DNA from: Streptomyces spinoverrucosus
GTDB taxonomy: Bacteria > Actinomycetota > Actinomycetes > Streptomycetales > Streptomycetaceae
NCBI RefSeq assembly: GCF_015712165.1
Contig: NZ_JADPZX010000001.1
Span: forward strand, 806,001 to 870,000
Direction: 5' to 3'
Length of the DNA: 64,000 nucleotides
The position numbers and the translations under genes were made by a program. Below the pieces are notes generated by a model. That model had not been told where the DNA came from, ran no database searches, and saw only the letters and a program-made list of their open reading frames with translations. Shown here one piece after another: positions 54,473 to 63,584 of the stretch. Every line of letters starts with the position of its first letter. Position 1 is the first letter of the stretch.

Positions 54473-57148
54473 CTACGCCTCCAGCTCCGCCAGCCCCTCC
54501 CTCGCCTGCCGGGCCAGCCCGTCCGCCCCGCAGGAACGGGCCAGCGTCAGGCCCCGGTTGAGTTCGGTGGTGGAGCGGGCGGCGAGCCCGTACTCGATAC
54601 GGGCGGCGGCGTGCTCGTACTGGCAGGGCGAGGCCTCCAGGTAGGTGACCGCCTGGGCGGCCAGGCGCACCTTGCGCTGGCCGGTCTCCAGGCGGGCGGC
54701 GCAGCGCAGGGCCTCGCCGATGGCGGTGTCGGTGCCGAACCGCTCGGCCTGGCGACGGGCGTCGGCGGCGAGCCGGGCGGCGCGGGTCGGGTCCTGGGTG
54801 GCGAGGGCACCGGTCAGGTCGATGGTCCACGGGGCCAGCACCGGGTTGTGACCACCGCGCGCGGCGGCGGCCTTCTCGGCGGCCTCCAGTTCGTTGATCC
54901 CGTCCTCGGTCCGGCCCACGGCGAGCAGCAGCCGGCCGCGTACCGAGCGGGTGTCGGGGAGGACGATCGTGGACGGGTAGGGCGGGGCGAAGCCGTACCG
55001 CTCGGCGATCGTCCAGGCCTGCTGCACATGCCCGCGGGCGAGCAGGGTGTCGACCAGTCCGCAGGTCGCCGACCAGTACAGGGGCAGTCCACGGCCGACC
55101 CGTTCGGCGAGGCGCAGGGATGCGCGCAGGACGGTCTCGGCGTCCTTCAGGCGGCCCTGCCTGCGGAAGGCGAGGCCGAGGAAGGCGTTGGCGAGGGCGA
55201 GGTGGCCGCCGCTCCAGCCGGCCGTGGTGTAGGTGCGCAGGGCGTCGGCGAACAGGTTCTCGGCGCGGTCGAGGCGGTCGGCGTAGGCGTAGGAGCTGCC
55301 GAGCATCATCAGCAGTTCTATGCCCCACTCGGTGTCGGTCCAGCCGAGGCCGGGGGCGAGCCGGCCGTTGACGAGGGCGCGGTCGCACACCTCGACGACC
55401 TCCTCGGCGTTCTCGCCGTGGGTCATGGCGTCGAAGCCGCGCAGGATGAGCAGCGCGCGCTCGGAGTTGTCGCGGCCGGTGCAGGTGCGGGCGAGGTCGG
55501 CGAGCCGCTCGGAGCGTCCGGGGCTGGACGCCTCACCGGCGTAGATGCCCTCCCACATGTACTGCACGGCCCGCAGCCGCATCCGGGCGGGCCCCTCCTC
55601 GTGCCGGGCGGCCTCGGCCTCGACCGTGCGGACGGCCTGTTCCAGCTGGTCGTTGTGGAGCAGGGCCTGGGAGAGGCGGAAGACGGCGTCGACGCGGGCG
55701 GGGCCGTCGAGGCCGGGCATGGCGAGCGCGCTCTGGAGGTGGTCGATGGTCCGGGCGGGCGCGGTGAGCAGGGTGGCGCAGCCGAGTTCGTAGAGCACGC
55801 GCGCGTGCACGTCGGGCCGGGGCGGTTCCTTCAGGGCGCGCTCCAGGCAGCGGCGGGCGGCGTCGGGGGCGCCGACGGCGAGGTGTTCGCGGGCGGCCTC
55901 GCGCAGCTGGTCGACGAGTTCGGCGTCGTCGTCCGGGTGGACCTGGAGCAGATGCCGGGAGGCGGCCGCGGCGCCACGGCCGGAGTCGGTGACGATCTGC
56001 GCGGCGATGCCGTGCATGGCGGTGCGCAGGGCGTCGGGGATGGAGTTGTAGACGGCGGTGGCGATCAGTGGGTGGACGAACTCCATGTCGCCGCCGGCCG
56101 GTGCGCCCGCCGGGTCGGGGGCGGTGAGGATCCGGGCCGTGCACAGTAACTCGGCGCAGCGCAGGGCCTGTTCGGGGCGCATGGCGGTGAGCCGGGCGAC
56201 CAGGCCGACGGAGATGCCGGTGCCGAGGATGGCGGCCGCCCAGGCGAACCGGGTCGCGTCGATGCCGAGCCCTTCGAGGCGGGCGACGAGTCCGCCGCCG
56301 CGCGCCGAGCGGTTCAGGGCGCGCAGTTCACCGGCCGACGGCTCGGTCGGCTCCAGCTCACTGTCCTGGACCTTGGCGAGGAGTTCGACGGTCTCGTAGG
56401 GGTTGCCTCCGGTGACGGCCCAGACCTCGCGGCAGAACGGGGCGTCGGCGTGCGGGCCGACGGTCGCGCGGGTGAGGCCCGCGGTGGCGTCCGGGGTGAG
56501 GGCGCTCAGCGTGGTCTCCGGGCCGCCCGCGGCGGCGGCGATCGCGTCGAGGTGGCGGGCGCTCTCACCGGTCACTTCGCCGGGCCTGCGGGCCACCACG
56601 ACCAGCACGGACAGGTCGTGCAGCCGCTCGGCGAACGCGGCGAGCCAGTGCAGTGTCTCCTGGTCGGCCCAGTGCGCGTCGTCGATCAGCAGCACCAGTG
56701 GCCAGTCCCGCTTGGCCAGCCGGCGCACGGCGGCGACGAGCCCGTCGCACACGCCCTGCGGGTCGGCCCGCCGCCCGCCGGGGTCCGCGATGCCGAGGGC
56801 GGGGCCGGCGATGTCGTACCAGTCGCCCAGGTACTCCCGGGCCTCCTCGGGCAGCAGGGAGACGAGGGCGGGTTGCAGCAGTTGGCGTACGACGTTGAAG
56901 GGGACGGACCTGAGGGTCTCGCCGCCGCGTGCGGACCACACCGTGCAGCCGCGTTCCTCGGCCAGCCGGCGGGTCTCGGCGAGCAGCGCGGTCTTGCCGA
57001 GTCCGGCCTCGCCCCGGAACACCAGCAGTCCGCCCGTCGACGAGCGGTCCGCGCACAGGGCGTCGATCGCCTCGACGACCGCGGCGACCTCCGTGTCGCG
57101 CTCCCACAGGAAAGCCGAGGCGCCCGCCGCAGGCGGTACCTCCGTCAT
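54473..57148 (-). CDS. LAL-like AAA ATPase/TPR regulator lacking the LuxR helix-turn-helix
   Basis: An 891-residue protein built like a LuxR large ATP-binding regulator. The AAA domain (about 10-300) has Walker A FRGEAGLGKTALL (45-57) and Walker B LVLLIDDAHWADQETLHWLA; the rest (about 400-885) consists of TPR-like helical repeats (LGSSYAYADRLDRAENLFAD and others). The expected C-terminal LuxR HTH is absent: the protein ends at GLAELEA, 7 bp from the convergent SDR gene, so there is no room for a hidden frame. ATG 57148 starts MTEVPPAAG. It may act as a signalling ATPase by protein contact (inference). Confidence 0.87.
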   Translation of the reverse strand: MTEVPPAAGASAFLWERDTEVAAVVEAIDALCADRSSTGGLLVFRGEAGLGKTALLAETRRLAEERGCTVWSARGGETLRSVPFNVVRQLLQPALVSLLPEEAREYLGDWYDIAGPALGIADPGGRRADPQGVCDGLVAAVRRLAKRDWPLVLLIDDAHWADQETLHWLAAFAERLHDLSVLVVVARRPGEVTGESARHLDAIAAAAGGPETTLSALTPDATAGLTRATVGPHADAPFCREVWAVTGGNPYETVELLAKVQDSELEPTEPSAGELRALNRSARGGGLVARLEGLGIDATRFAWAAAILGTGISVGLVARLTAMRPEQALRCAELLCTARILTAPDPAGAPAGGDMEFVHPLIATAVYNSIPDALRTAMHGIAAQIVTDSGRGAAAASRHLLQVHPDDDAELVDQLREAAREHLAVGAPDAARRCLERALKEPPRPDVHARVLYELGCATLLTAPARTIDHLQSALAMPGLDGPARVDAVFRLSQALLHNDQLEQAVRTVEAEAARHEEGPARMRLRAVQYMWEGIYAGEASSPGRSERLADLARTCTGRDNSERALLILRGFDAMTHGENAEEVVEVCDRALVNGRLAPGLGWTDTEWGIELLMMLGSSYAYADRLDRAENLFADALRTYTTAGWSGGHLALANAFLGLAFRRQGRLKDAETVLRASLRLAERVGRGLPLYWSATCGLVDTLLARGHVQQAWTIAERYGFAPPYPSTIVLPDTRSVRGRLLLAVGRTEDGINELEAAEKAAAARGGHNPVLAPWTIDLTGALATQDPTRAARLAADARRQAERFGTDTAIGEALRCAARLETGQRKVRLAAQAVTYLEASPCQYEHAAARIEYGLAARSTTELNRGLTLARSCGADGLARQAREGLAELEA

Positions 57149-57266
57149 CCCGCTACCTCCCCAAGTCGCCCGAACGACGTACAGGGCGAGCGTAGCCCCA
57201 CGGCAGGTCCGGCGGTGGGTGGTCGGGGCAGTGTTGCCGCCACGGGTGACGGCCTCGTGAAAGTTA

Positions 57267-57277
57267 TTGACAGTCAA
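57267..57277. promoter_or_regulatory. Palindrome in the MHS-transporter/LAL divergent region
   Basis: TTGACAGTCAA is an 11-bp palindrome that also contains a consensus -35 (TTGACA). The following 40 bp are unusually AT-rich (CTAATTTTCCTAAATC), but I cannot fix a -10. It could be a repressor site over the transporter promoter. Confidence 0.35.
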
Positions 57278-57345
57278 CACCCCATGAACTGACGCTAATT
57301 TTCCTAAATCGCGTCCAACAGCGGCGACCGGACAGGAGGCACGCG

Positions 57346-58635
57346 ATGAACGCGCCAGCGAAGGTGGCCGGTACCAGACCGGAGCGGTCCCGCAGGGCGC
57401 TGGTCGCGGGCTCGGTGGGCAACTTCATCGAGTGGTACGAGTTCGGCGTCTACGGCTACTTCGCCACCGTCATCGCGGCCCGCTTCTTCACGCCCGAGGG
57501 CGGCAGCGAGGTCGAGGCGCTGGTGAAGACGTACGCCTCCTTCGCCCTGGCGTTCTTCTTCCGGCCCGTCGGGGCGGCCCTGTTCGGACGGCTGGGCGAC
57601 CGGATCGGCCGGCGTCCGGTGCTGATCCTGGTGATCGGACTGATGACGGGCGCGACCACGCTGATCGGGGCGCTGCCGACGTACGAGACGGTGGGGGCTC
57701 TCGCACCCTGGCTGCTCACCTTCCTGAGGGTTCTTCAGGGCCTCTCGGCGGGCGGTGAGTTCGGTGGCGCGGTGTCGGTGATGACCGAGTTCGCGCCGCC
57801 GGGCAAGCGCGGGCTGTACGGCTCGTGGCAGTCGTTCACCGTCGCGCTGGGGCTGCTCGGCGGGGCGGGTGCGGCAGCGCTGCTGGCCACCGTGCTGACG
57901 GAGGATCAGCTGGGCGACTGGGGCTGGCGGCTGCCGTTCCTGCTGACGCTGCCGATGGGGCTGGGCGCGCTGTGGCTGAGGCTGCGGCTGGAGGAGACAC
58001 CGGCGTTCAGCCAGCAGGGGGAGCTTCAGCGGCCGCCCGCGCGTGAGGTCGTGCGGGCCATCGCGCTGGGCGCCGGACGGATCATGGGCTGGGCGGCGGC
58101 CGGGTACACCTTCCTGGTCGTGCTGCCGTCCTACCTGCAGAACAGCCTCGACGCGAGCTTCCAGCAGGCGCTGGTCGCCACCGTGCTGGCCAACCTGGGC
58201 TTCGCGGTGACGATCATCCCGGCGGGGCTGCTCAGCGACCGGGTGGGGCGGCGGGCCGTGATGCTGACCGGGGCGCTGCTGGTGGTGGTCCTGGCGGTAC
58301 CGCTGCTGAACCTGCTCCAGGACCCGGGCACCGCCACCGCCGTCAAGGGCCTGGCCGTGTTCGCCGCGGGCGCGGTCGTGGGGCTGATGGCGGGGCCGGG
58401 CCCGGCGATGCTGTCGGAGATGTTCCCGACGACCGTGCGCTACACCGGTCTGGGACTCGCCTACGCCCTGTCCAATGCGGTGTTCTCGGGCTGTGCCGGG
58501 CTCATCATCACGGAGACGATCGAGCGGACCGGCGACGTGGACATCCCCGCGTACTACGCGGCGGCCACCTGCGCGGTCAGCGTGCTGGCCCTCGCCACGC
58601 TCCCGGCGAAGGGCACTTCGAGGAAGGCGAGTTGA
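57346..58635 (+). CDS. MFS transporter, metabolite:H+ symporter (MHS) type
   Basis: A 429-residue, 12-helix major facilitator. The N-terminal GNFIEWYEFGVYGYFA and the GDRIGRRPVL loop between helices 2 and 3 are typical of the MHS subfamily, which imports dicarboxylates, citrate, shikimate or betaine-type solutes. Substrate is unknown. It starts after an AT-rich patch containing the palindrome TTGACAGTCAA (57267-57277). anmK begins 4 bp after its stop, suggesting one transcript. Confidence 0.92.
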   Translation: MNAPAKVAGTRPERSRRALVAGSVGNFIEWYEFGVYGYFATVIAARFFTPEGGSEVEALVKTYASFALAFFFRPVGAALFGRLGDRIGRRPVLILVIGLMTGATTLIGALPTYETVGALAPWLLTFLRVLQGLSAGGEFGGAVSVMTEFAPPGKRGLYGSWQSFTVALGLLGGAGAAALLATVLTEDQLGDWGWRLPFLLTLPMGLGALWLRLRLEETPAFSQQGELQRPPAREVVRAIALGAGRIMGWAAAGYTFLVVLPSYLQNSLDASFQQALVATVLANLGFAVTIIPAGLLSDRVGRRAVMLTGALLVVVLAVPLLNLLQDPGTATAVKGLAVFAAGAVVGLMAGPGPAMLSEMFPTTVRYTGLGLAYALSNAVFSGCAGLIITETIERTGDVDIPAYYAAATCAVSVLALATLPAKGTSRKAS

Positions 58636-58639
58636 TCGG

Positions 58640-59794
58640 ATGCGGGTCATCGGGCTGATGTCCGGCACGTCGTACGACGCCATCGACGCGGCGGCGGCCG
58701 AGCTGAGCCTCGTCGGTGACAGCCTCGTGCTGAAGCCGCTCGGCATGGTGAGCGAGCGGTACGACGACGAACTGCGGGCGGCGCTCGCGGCGGCGCTGCC
58801 GCCGGGGACCACGTCGCTGGCCCAGGTGTGCCGGCTCGACACCCGGATCGGGCAGGCCTTCGCGGCGGCGACCGTGCGAGCCGATCGTGAACTGTGCGAC
58901 GGGCGGGCGGAGTTGGTGGCCTCGCACGGGCAGACGGTGTACCACTGGGTCGACGACGGCCGGGTGCGCGGCACCCTGCAGCTCGGGCAGCCCGCGTGGA
59001 TCGCCGAGGCGACCGGACTGCCCGTGGTCGCCGACTTCCGGCCCCGGGACATCGCCGCCGGGGGGCAGGGCGCACCTCTGGTGAGCCTGGTCGACCTGCT
59101 GTGGCTGCGCGGCCGCCCGGGCACACCGGTCGCCCTCAACCTCGGCGGCATCGCCAATCTCACCGCAACCGACGGGACGGCCTTCGACACCGGGCCGGGG
59201 TGCGCGCTCATCGACGCGGCAGCCCACGGTTTCAGCGGCGGACGGCTGGCGTACGACGTGGACGGCGCCCTGGCCGCCGGCGGCCGTATCCGTCCGGAGC
59301 TGCTGGAGCGGCTGCTGGCGGAGCCCTACTACGCGCGGCCCGCGCCCAAGACGACCGGCAAGGAGCTGTTCCACGTCGGCTATCTGCACGAGGCGCTGGC
59401 CGGGGTCGGCACGCTGCCCGCCGAGGACGTGATCGCGACGCTCACTCACCTCACCGCGCGCACGGTCGCCGACGCCGTGCGCACGGTGGGCGCCACGGAG
59501 GTCATCGCGTCCGGTGGCGGCACCCGCAATCCGGTGCTGATGCGGATGCTCGCAGGGCAGCTGCCGGGCGTGGCCGTGCGCCGCTCCGACGAGCTCGGGC
59601 TGCCGTCGGACGCGAAGGAGGCGTACGCGTTCGCGGTGCTGGGGTTCCTGACGGCGCACGGGCTGCCCGGCACGGTCCCGGCGAGCACGGGGGCCCGGCA
59701 TCCGAGTGTGCTGGGGTCGGTGACGCCGGGGCGGGACGGGCTGCCGCTTCCTGCGGCCGTCCGGGAGGGGCCGGTGCGGCTGGTGCTGGAATGA
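58640..59794 (+). CDS. anmK: Anhydro-N-acetylmuramic acid kinase
   Basis: A 384-residue ASKHA-fold sugar kinase. VIGLMSGTSYDAIDAAA at the start is the phosphate-1 motif, NLGGIANLT the central glycine motif and VIASGGGTRNPVLM the adenosine-binding motif; VASHGQTVYHW and VADFRPRDIAAGGQGAPLV are AnmK-specific. It converts anhMurNAc from wall turnover to MurNAc-6-phosphate. ATG 58640 is 4 bp after the transporter stop, so the upstream MHS protein might import a recycling-related solute (inference). No MurQ etherase is in the window. Confidence 0.95.
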   Translation: MRVIGLMSGTSYDAIDAAAAELSLVGDSLVLKPLGMVSERYDDELRAALAAALPPGTTSLAQVCRLDTRIGQAFAAATVRADRELCDGRAELVASHGQTVYHWVDDGRVRGTLQLGQPAWIAEATGLPVVADFRPRDIAAGGQGAPLVSLVDLLWLRGRPGTPVALNLGGIANLTATDGTAFDTGPGCALIDAAAHGFSGGRLAYDVDGALAAGGRIRPELLERLLAEPYYARPAPKTTGKELFHVGYLHEALAGVGTLPAEDVIATLTHLTARTVADAVRTVGATEVIASGGGTRNPVLMRMLAGQLPGVAVRRSDELGLPSDAKEAYAFAVLGFLTAHGLPGTVPASTGARHPSVLGSVTPGRDGLPLPAAVREGPVRLVLE

Positions 59795-59879
59795 CCGGGC
59801 GTCAACCTCTGCGGTTCGGGTGCCCTGCGGGACGGAACCCTCTCATCCCGCTTTCACCGAGGCCTCATACGGTGGGGGC

Positions 59880-60950
59880 ATGACGCAGGAGACTCCTCCC
59901 GGGTGGTACCCCGACCCCGGGCAGACAAGTGACGGTCCCGCCACCGTGCGCTGGTGGGACGGCAAGGCATGGACGGACCAGACCCGTCCGGCGGGGTCGG
60001 CCGCGGGCTGGGATCCCCCGGCGGGGCCTCCACCGGCCGCCGACGCGCAGCAGACGCAGTCGGCGTTTCCCGCCCGTCCGGAAGGACCGACGGCTCCTGG
60101 GCATCCGGGGTACCAGGCGTTTCCAGGTCATCCGGGGTATCCCGGGTATCCGGTCCAGCCGCCGGGCGGGCGGCGGCGTGCCCTGCGGACCGGGACAGCG
60201 GTCGCGGTGGCGGCCGCGGTCCTCGCCAGCATCGGCATCGGCGTGTACGCGCTGACGAAGGACGACGGCGTCGGTGCGAGCCGCGCCGACTCGCAGCAGC
60301 AGGGGTCGGGCGGGCAGGACGGCGGTCCCGGCGGCGGGCAGGACGGGCCGTTCGGCGACTCGGGCGGCTCCGGCGGCGGGGAGTCCCCGGCGCCCGAGGG
60401 GTCGCAGGCGCCGGAGGTCGAGGGCGGCGGCACGCTGTCCGACCCGGTGAACGGGATCAGCCTGCCCGTGCCGGAGGGCTGGACCGGCCAGTCCTTCAGC
60501 GTGGGCGCGCAGATGACGTCCGACGACAGCTACGACTGCCCCGGCGACACGTCCAAGTCGTGCACGAAGGGCGGCGCGTACTCGGCGCCGGCCCTGGTGC
60601 TGGGCACCAAGGGCGACACGCCGGAGGAGGTCGCGAAGGCGGACATCGAGGCGAACGCCGAGGAGTCGTACGGCGGCAACAGCTACGGGAAGATCACCTC
60701 GCACGAGGTGCTGGCGTCCAAGGCGGTGACCGTGGCCGGGCAGAAGGGCTACCTGGTCCGCTGGAAGGCGATCACCAGCAAGGGCGCCGACGGCCTGGTC
60801 GAGTCGCTCGTCTTCCCCTCGCCCGCCGACTCCCAGCAGCTGGTCGTGGTCCGCTTCGGCATCGACGCCGACCAGAAGGTGTCCCTCCTCGACGACATCA
60901 CCAAGGGCATCAAGGCGTCGTCCGGCGGGGGCAACGGGCAGAGCGTCTGA
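59880..60950 (+). CDS. DUF2510-domain membrane-anchored protein
   Basis: A 356-residue protein. The N-terminal DUF2510 module (about 5-38) has PPGWYPDPGQ and VRWWDGKAWTDQTRP; a Pro/Gly-rich cytoplasmic linker follows; one transmembrane helix lies at about 105-125 (GTAVAVAAAVLASIGIGVYAL). Outside is a Gly/Ser/Gln-rich spacer (130-185) and a compact domain (190-350) with a CPGDTSKSC pair that could form a disulfide. Function unknown. ATG 59880; gene followed by a strong terminator. Confidence 0.82.
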   Translation: MTQETPPGWYPDPGQTSDGPATVRWWDGKAWTDQTRPAGSAAGWDPPAGPPPAADAQQTQSAFPARPEGPTAPGHPGYQAFPGHPGYPGYPVQPPGGRRRALRTGTAVAVAAAVLASIGIGVYALTKDDGVGASRADSQQQGSGGQDGGPGGGQDGPFGDSGGSGGGESPAPEGSQAPEVEGGGTLSDPVNGISLPVPEGWTGQSFSVGAQMTSDDSYDCPGDTSKSCTKGGAYSAPALVLGTKGDTPEEVAKADIEANAEESYGGNSYGKITSHEVLASKAVTVAGQKGYLVRWKAITSKGADGLVESLVFPSPADSQQLVVVRFGIDADQKVSLLDDITKGIKASSGGGNGQSV

Positions 60951-60971
60951 ATGACGCACGGTGGTGTTCGG

Positions 60972-61012
60972 CCGGGTGGGGTACCCCTCCGCTCCAGAGG
61001 TACCCCACCCGG
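60972..61012. terminator. Strong symmetric terminator
   Basis: CCGGGTGGGGTACC (60972-60985) and GGTACCCCACCCGG (60999-61012) give a 14-bp perfect stem with a 13-nt loop between the convergent DUF2510 and TetR genes. The symmetry allows bidirectional termination. Confidence 0.8.
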
Positions 61013-61096
61013 TCGGGGTGCGCCGCCCCCGTCCCCACGGTGCGGCGCGAGCAGGCCGGTCGTCCCGTTATCCCTTGGACGACGCGGCCTGGGTCT

Positions 61097-61711
61097 TCAC
61101 TCGAGGTCGAGCGCCGGCAGTACGGCGGCCTCCACGAACGTCAGCAGATAGTCCGGGTCGGCGTCCCGGCCCTCCAGGATGGGCCGTACCCGCAGCACGC
61201 CGAACATCTGCGCGGCCACGTACGGCAGCGCCGGATGGTCGGCGGCGATCTCCCCGCGCTCCACCCCTCGACGCAGGATCTCCTCGATCGCGGCGATCTC
61301 CGGTTCGACGAGCGCCTCGCGCAGCGCCTGCGCCAGCTCCTTGTCCTCCATGACCGCGTGGCCGAGCGCCTGGACGAGCCGGTGGTCCCGGCCGGACCAC
61401 TCCCCCACCGTCCGCGCGGCCTGCCGCAGATCCTCGGCCAGTGAGCCGGTGTCGATGCCGGCGAAGCCCACCCGGCGCCGGGAGCGCAGAGCCGCCGCCA
61501 CGAACTGGGGCTTGGTCTTCCACTGCCGGTACAGCGTGGACTTGCTGCACCGCGTGCTGGTGGCGACGCCGTCCATGGTCACGGCGTCGTAGCCGCACTG
61601 GCGGATCTGCTCGATCACCGCGTCGAAGAACTCCTGCTCACGCTCGCGGGTCAGCTTGGAGCGGCGCGAGGCGCCGACCGTGTCCGGTCGGTCCGCGGCC
61701 TGCGAGGTCAT
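61097..61711 (-). CDS. TetR family transcriptional regulator
   Basis: A 204-residue TetR repressor. The HTH (about 25-70) contains VTMDGVATSTRCSKSTLYRQW; the C-terminal ligand domain (about 85-200) is helical with VGEWSGRDHRLVQALGHAVM. ATG 61711 follows GGAGA by 7 nt. Four overlapping 18-bp operator sites lie between it and the divergent PAP2 gene, so it should repress both genes. The inducing ligand is unknown; a lipid or a compound moved by the downstream transporter is plausible. Confidence 0.9.
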   Translation of the reverse strand: MTSQAADRPDTVGASRRSKLTREREQEFFDAVIEQIRQCGYDAVTMDGVATSTRCSKSTLYRQWKTKPQFVAAALRSRRRVGFAGIDTGSLAEDLRQAARTVGEWSGRDHRLVQALGHAVMEDKELAQALREALVEPEIAAIEEILRRGVERGEIAADHPALPYVAAQMFGVLRVRPILEGRDADPDYLLTFVEAAVLPALDLE

Positions 61712-61775
61712 CGGTCCGTCTCCTCGTTCCCGTTCTGCGGCCAGGAGGCCCGCAGTCCAGTGTGTCTCACGCAAT

Positions 61776-61841
61776 CGATACGTCAGTGTACCGGTACTCG
61801 GCCGTATCGGTACACTGACGTATCGGTACGACACCGTATCG
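61776..61841. promoter_or_regulatory. Array of four overlapping TetR-type operators
   Basis: Four copies of the palindrome CGRTAC-N6-GTAYCG start at 61776, 61792, 61808 and 61824. Each is 18 bp; neighbours share a 2-bp CG, so the period is exactly 16 bp. The outer half-sites are invariant while the N6 centres differ (GTCAGT, TCGGCC, ACTGAC, GACACC); the first and third centres are inverse complements. The array lies 65 bp from the tetR start and 39 bp from the PAP2 start. Confidence 0.8.
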
Positions 61842-61880
61842 ATGAGAACTTTGCACCACCGTCAGCGAAGGGGCCGGGGG

Positions 61881-62675
61881 ATGAATGCCCGCACCGAGCC
61901 TGCCGATGAGGACGCCGCGATAGCGCGGCCTCCTCTCGTACGGGAGTTCCTGCTGGTCGCGGGACTCTTCCTCGTCTACAAGTTCGGCCGGCTGCTGGCG
62001 ACCGACCACACCCGCGAGGCCTTCCGCAACGCACACCGGGTGTGGGACCTCGAACGAGCCCTCCATCTCCCGGGCGAGGGCGCGGTGCAGTCCCTGCTGC
62101 TGCACGGCGACACCCTGGTGCGCCTGGCGAACGCCTACTACGCCACCGTCCACTTCCCGGCGACCGCGGCCCTCCTCGTCTGGCTGTACCTGCGGCGCCC
62201 GGGCCACTACGTCTGGGCCCGCCGGGTGCTCGCCGCGGTCACCGCGGCCGCGCTGGTGCTGCATCTGACGTTCCCGCTCGCGCCGCCGCGGATGCTCGCG
62301 GCGACGGGGCTGGTGGACACCGGGCGGGTGTACGGGCCGTCGGTGTACGGGTCGCCGGACACCGACACCCTGTCCAACCAGTTCGCGGCGATGCCCTCGC
62401 TGCACTTCGGCTGGGCTCTGATGGTGGCGATCGGAATGATCGTCGCCACCCGGTCACGGTGGCGGTGGCTGTGGCTGCTGCACCCGCTGCTGACCCTGCT
62501 GGTGATCGTGGGCACGGCGAACCACTTCTGGCTCGACGCGATCGTGGCGGGAGCGCTGCTCGGCGGCGCGCTGGCAGTGGTCCGTCCCCCGCACCGGACG
62601 GCACCGAGACCCACGGACGACGCCCGGCACGTCGTACGGCCGAAGGCGCCCGCGCTCGTGGAGGCCGGCCGATGA
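61881..62675 (+). CDS. PAP2-superfamily membrane phosphatase/transferase
   Basis: A 264-residue protein with about six hydrophobic helices. AMPSLHFGWAL and the ANHFWLDAIVAG segment give the H-x3-D acid-phosphatase motif of the PAP2 fold, in the variant (PSLH) found in inositol-phosphotransferase/phosphorylceramide-synthase-like proteins. It likely acts on a lipid phosphate at the outer membrane face. ATG 61881 follows GGGG-rich sequence. Stop overlaps the transporter gene (ATGA). Controlled by the TetR array (inference). Confidence 0.85.
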   Translation: MNARTEPADEDAAIARPPLVREFLLVAGLFLVYKFGRLLATDHTREAFRNAHRVWDLERALHLPGEGAVQSLLLHGDTLVRLANAYYATVHFPATAALLVWLYLRRPGHYVWARRVLAAVTAAALVLHLTFPLAPPRMLAATGLVDTGRVYGPSVYGSPDTDTLSNQFAAMPSLHFGWALMVAIGMIVATRSRWRWLWLLHPLLTLLVIVGTANHFWLDAIVAGALLGGALAVVRPPHRTAPRPTDDARHVVRPKAPALVEAGR

Positions 62676-63565
62676 GCGCGACCGTGCTCGCCGTGGTGCT
62701 GTCGCTGTTCTCCGCCGTCGCCTACGCGGCCGCCGCCGTCGCCCAGGAACGGCTCGCCGCCCGCTCCTCCGGCTCGGGGGTGCTGCGGCTGCTGGGCAGG
62801 GCGGCGTGGTGGGTGTCGGTGGCACTGAACGCCTCCGGCGCGCTGCTGCACGTCGTCGCCCTGAAGTACGGCCCGCTCACGGTGGTGCAGCCGCTGGGGG
62901 CGCTGACGCTGGTCGCGGCGGTGCCGATGGGGGCACGGCTCGCGGGGCGGCGGGTCAGCGCAGTGGAGTGGCGGGGCACCGCCTTCACCCTGGTCGGGTT
63001 GGGCGCGCTGCTGGTCATGGCGTCCGGGCCCGCGCCCGACGACGTGCTCGGCGTGAGCGAGGCGCTGGCCGTCGCGGGATCGGCGTCGGTGCTGATCGGC
63101 GCGCTGGCCTGGCCAGGCGCCCGGCCCGGCCTGCGGCACGCCACCGCGTCCGGGGTCGCCTCGGGGGTCGGCTCCGCCCTCACCCAGACGGTGACGGTGG
63201 CCGCGACGGACGACTCGGGGCCGCTGCTCAGCGCCCAGGTCGTCGGTGTGGCGCTGCTGGTCGCGGTGTTCGCGACCGGCGGCCTGCTGCTGTCCCAGAC
63301 CGCCTACCGGGGCGGGCTCGGCGGCCCGCTGGCGGTGGTGACGCTGAGCAACCCGGTGGCGGCCGCGGTGATCGGGCTCTCCCTGCTGGGCGAACGGCTC
63401 CAGGGCGGCGTGGCGGGCGTACTGGTGGCGCTCGCGGGGGCGCTGCTGGCGTCGTGGGGCGTGGTGCTGCTGTCCCGGACGGCACCGGACGACCGCCCGG
63501 CGATGCCCGGCCCGGAAACGCTGGTGCCCCGGCAACCGCGGCCGGGGCACCTGACGCCACTGTGA
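62672..63565 (+). CDS. DMT/EamA-like membrane transporter
   Basis: A 297-residue membrane protein with about ten helices. The N-terminal half (AVAYAAAAVAQERLA, LKYGPLTVVQPLGALTLV) and C-terminal half (GPLAVVTLSNPVAAAVIGLSLLGE) show the repeated drug/metabolite-transporter arrangement and are close to actinobacterial DMT members. Substrate unknown. ATG 62672 overlaps the PAP2 stop (ATGA), so the two products are made together; a lipid or lipid-precursor flipping role is possible (inference). Confidence 0.85.
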   Translation: MSATVLAVVLSLFSAVAYAAAAVAQERLAARSSGSGVLRLLGRAAWWVSVALNASGALLHVVALKYGPLTVVQPLGALTLVAAVPMGARLAGRRVSAVEWRGTAFTLVGLGALLVMASGPAPDDVLGVSEALAVAGSASVLIGALAWPGARPGLRHATASGVASGVGSALTQTVTVAATDDSGPLLSAQVVGVALLVAVFATGGLLLSQTAYRGGLGGPLAVVTLSNPVAAAVIGLSLLGERLQGGVAGVLVALAGALLASWGVVLLSRTAPDDRPAMPGPETLVPRQPRPGHLTPL

Positions 63566-63584
63566 GCGCCGCTGCGAACGGCGG

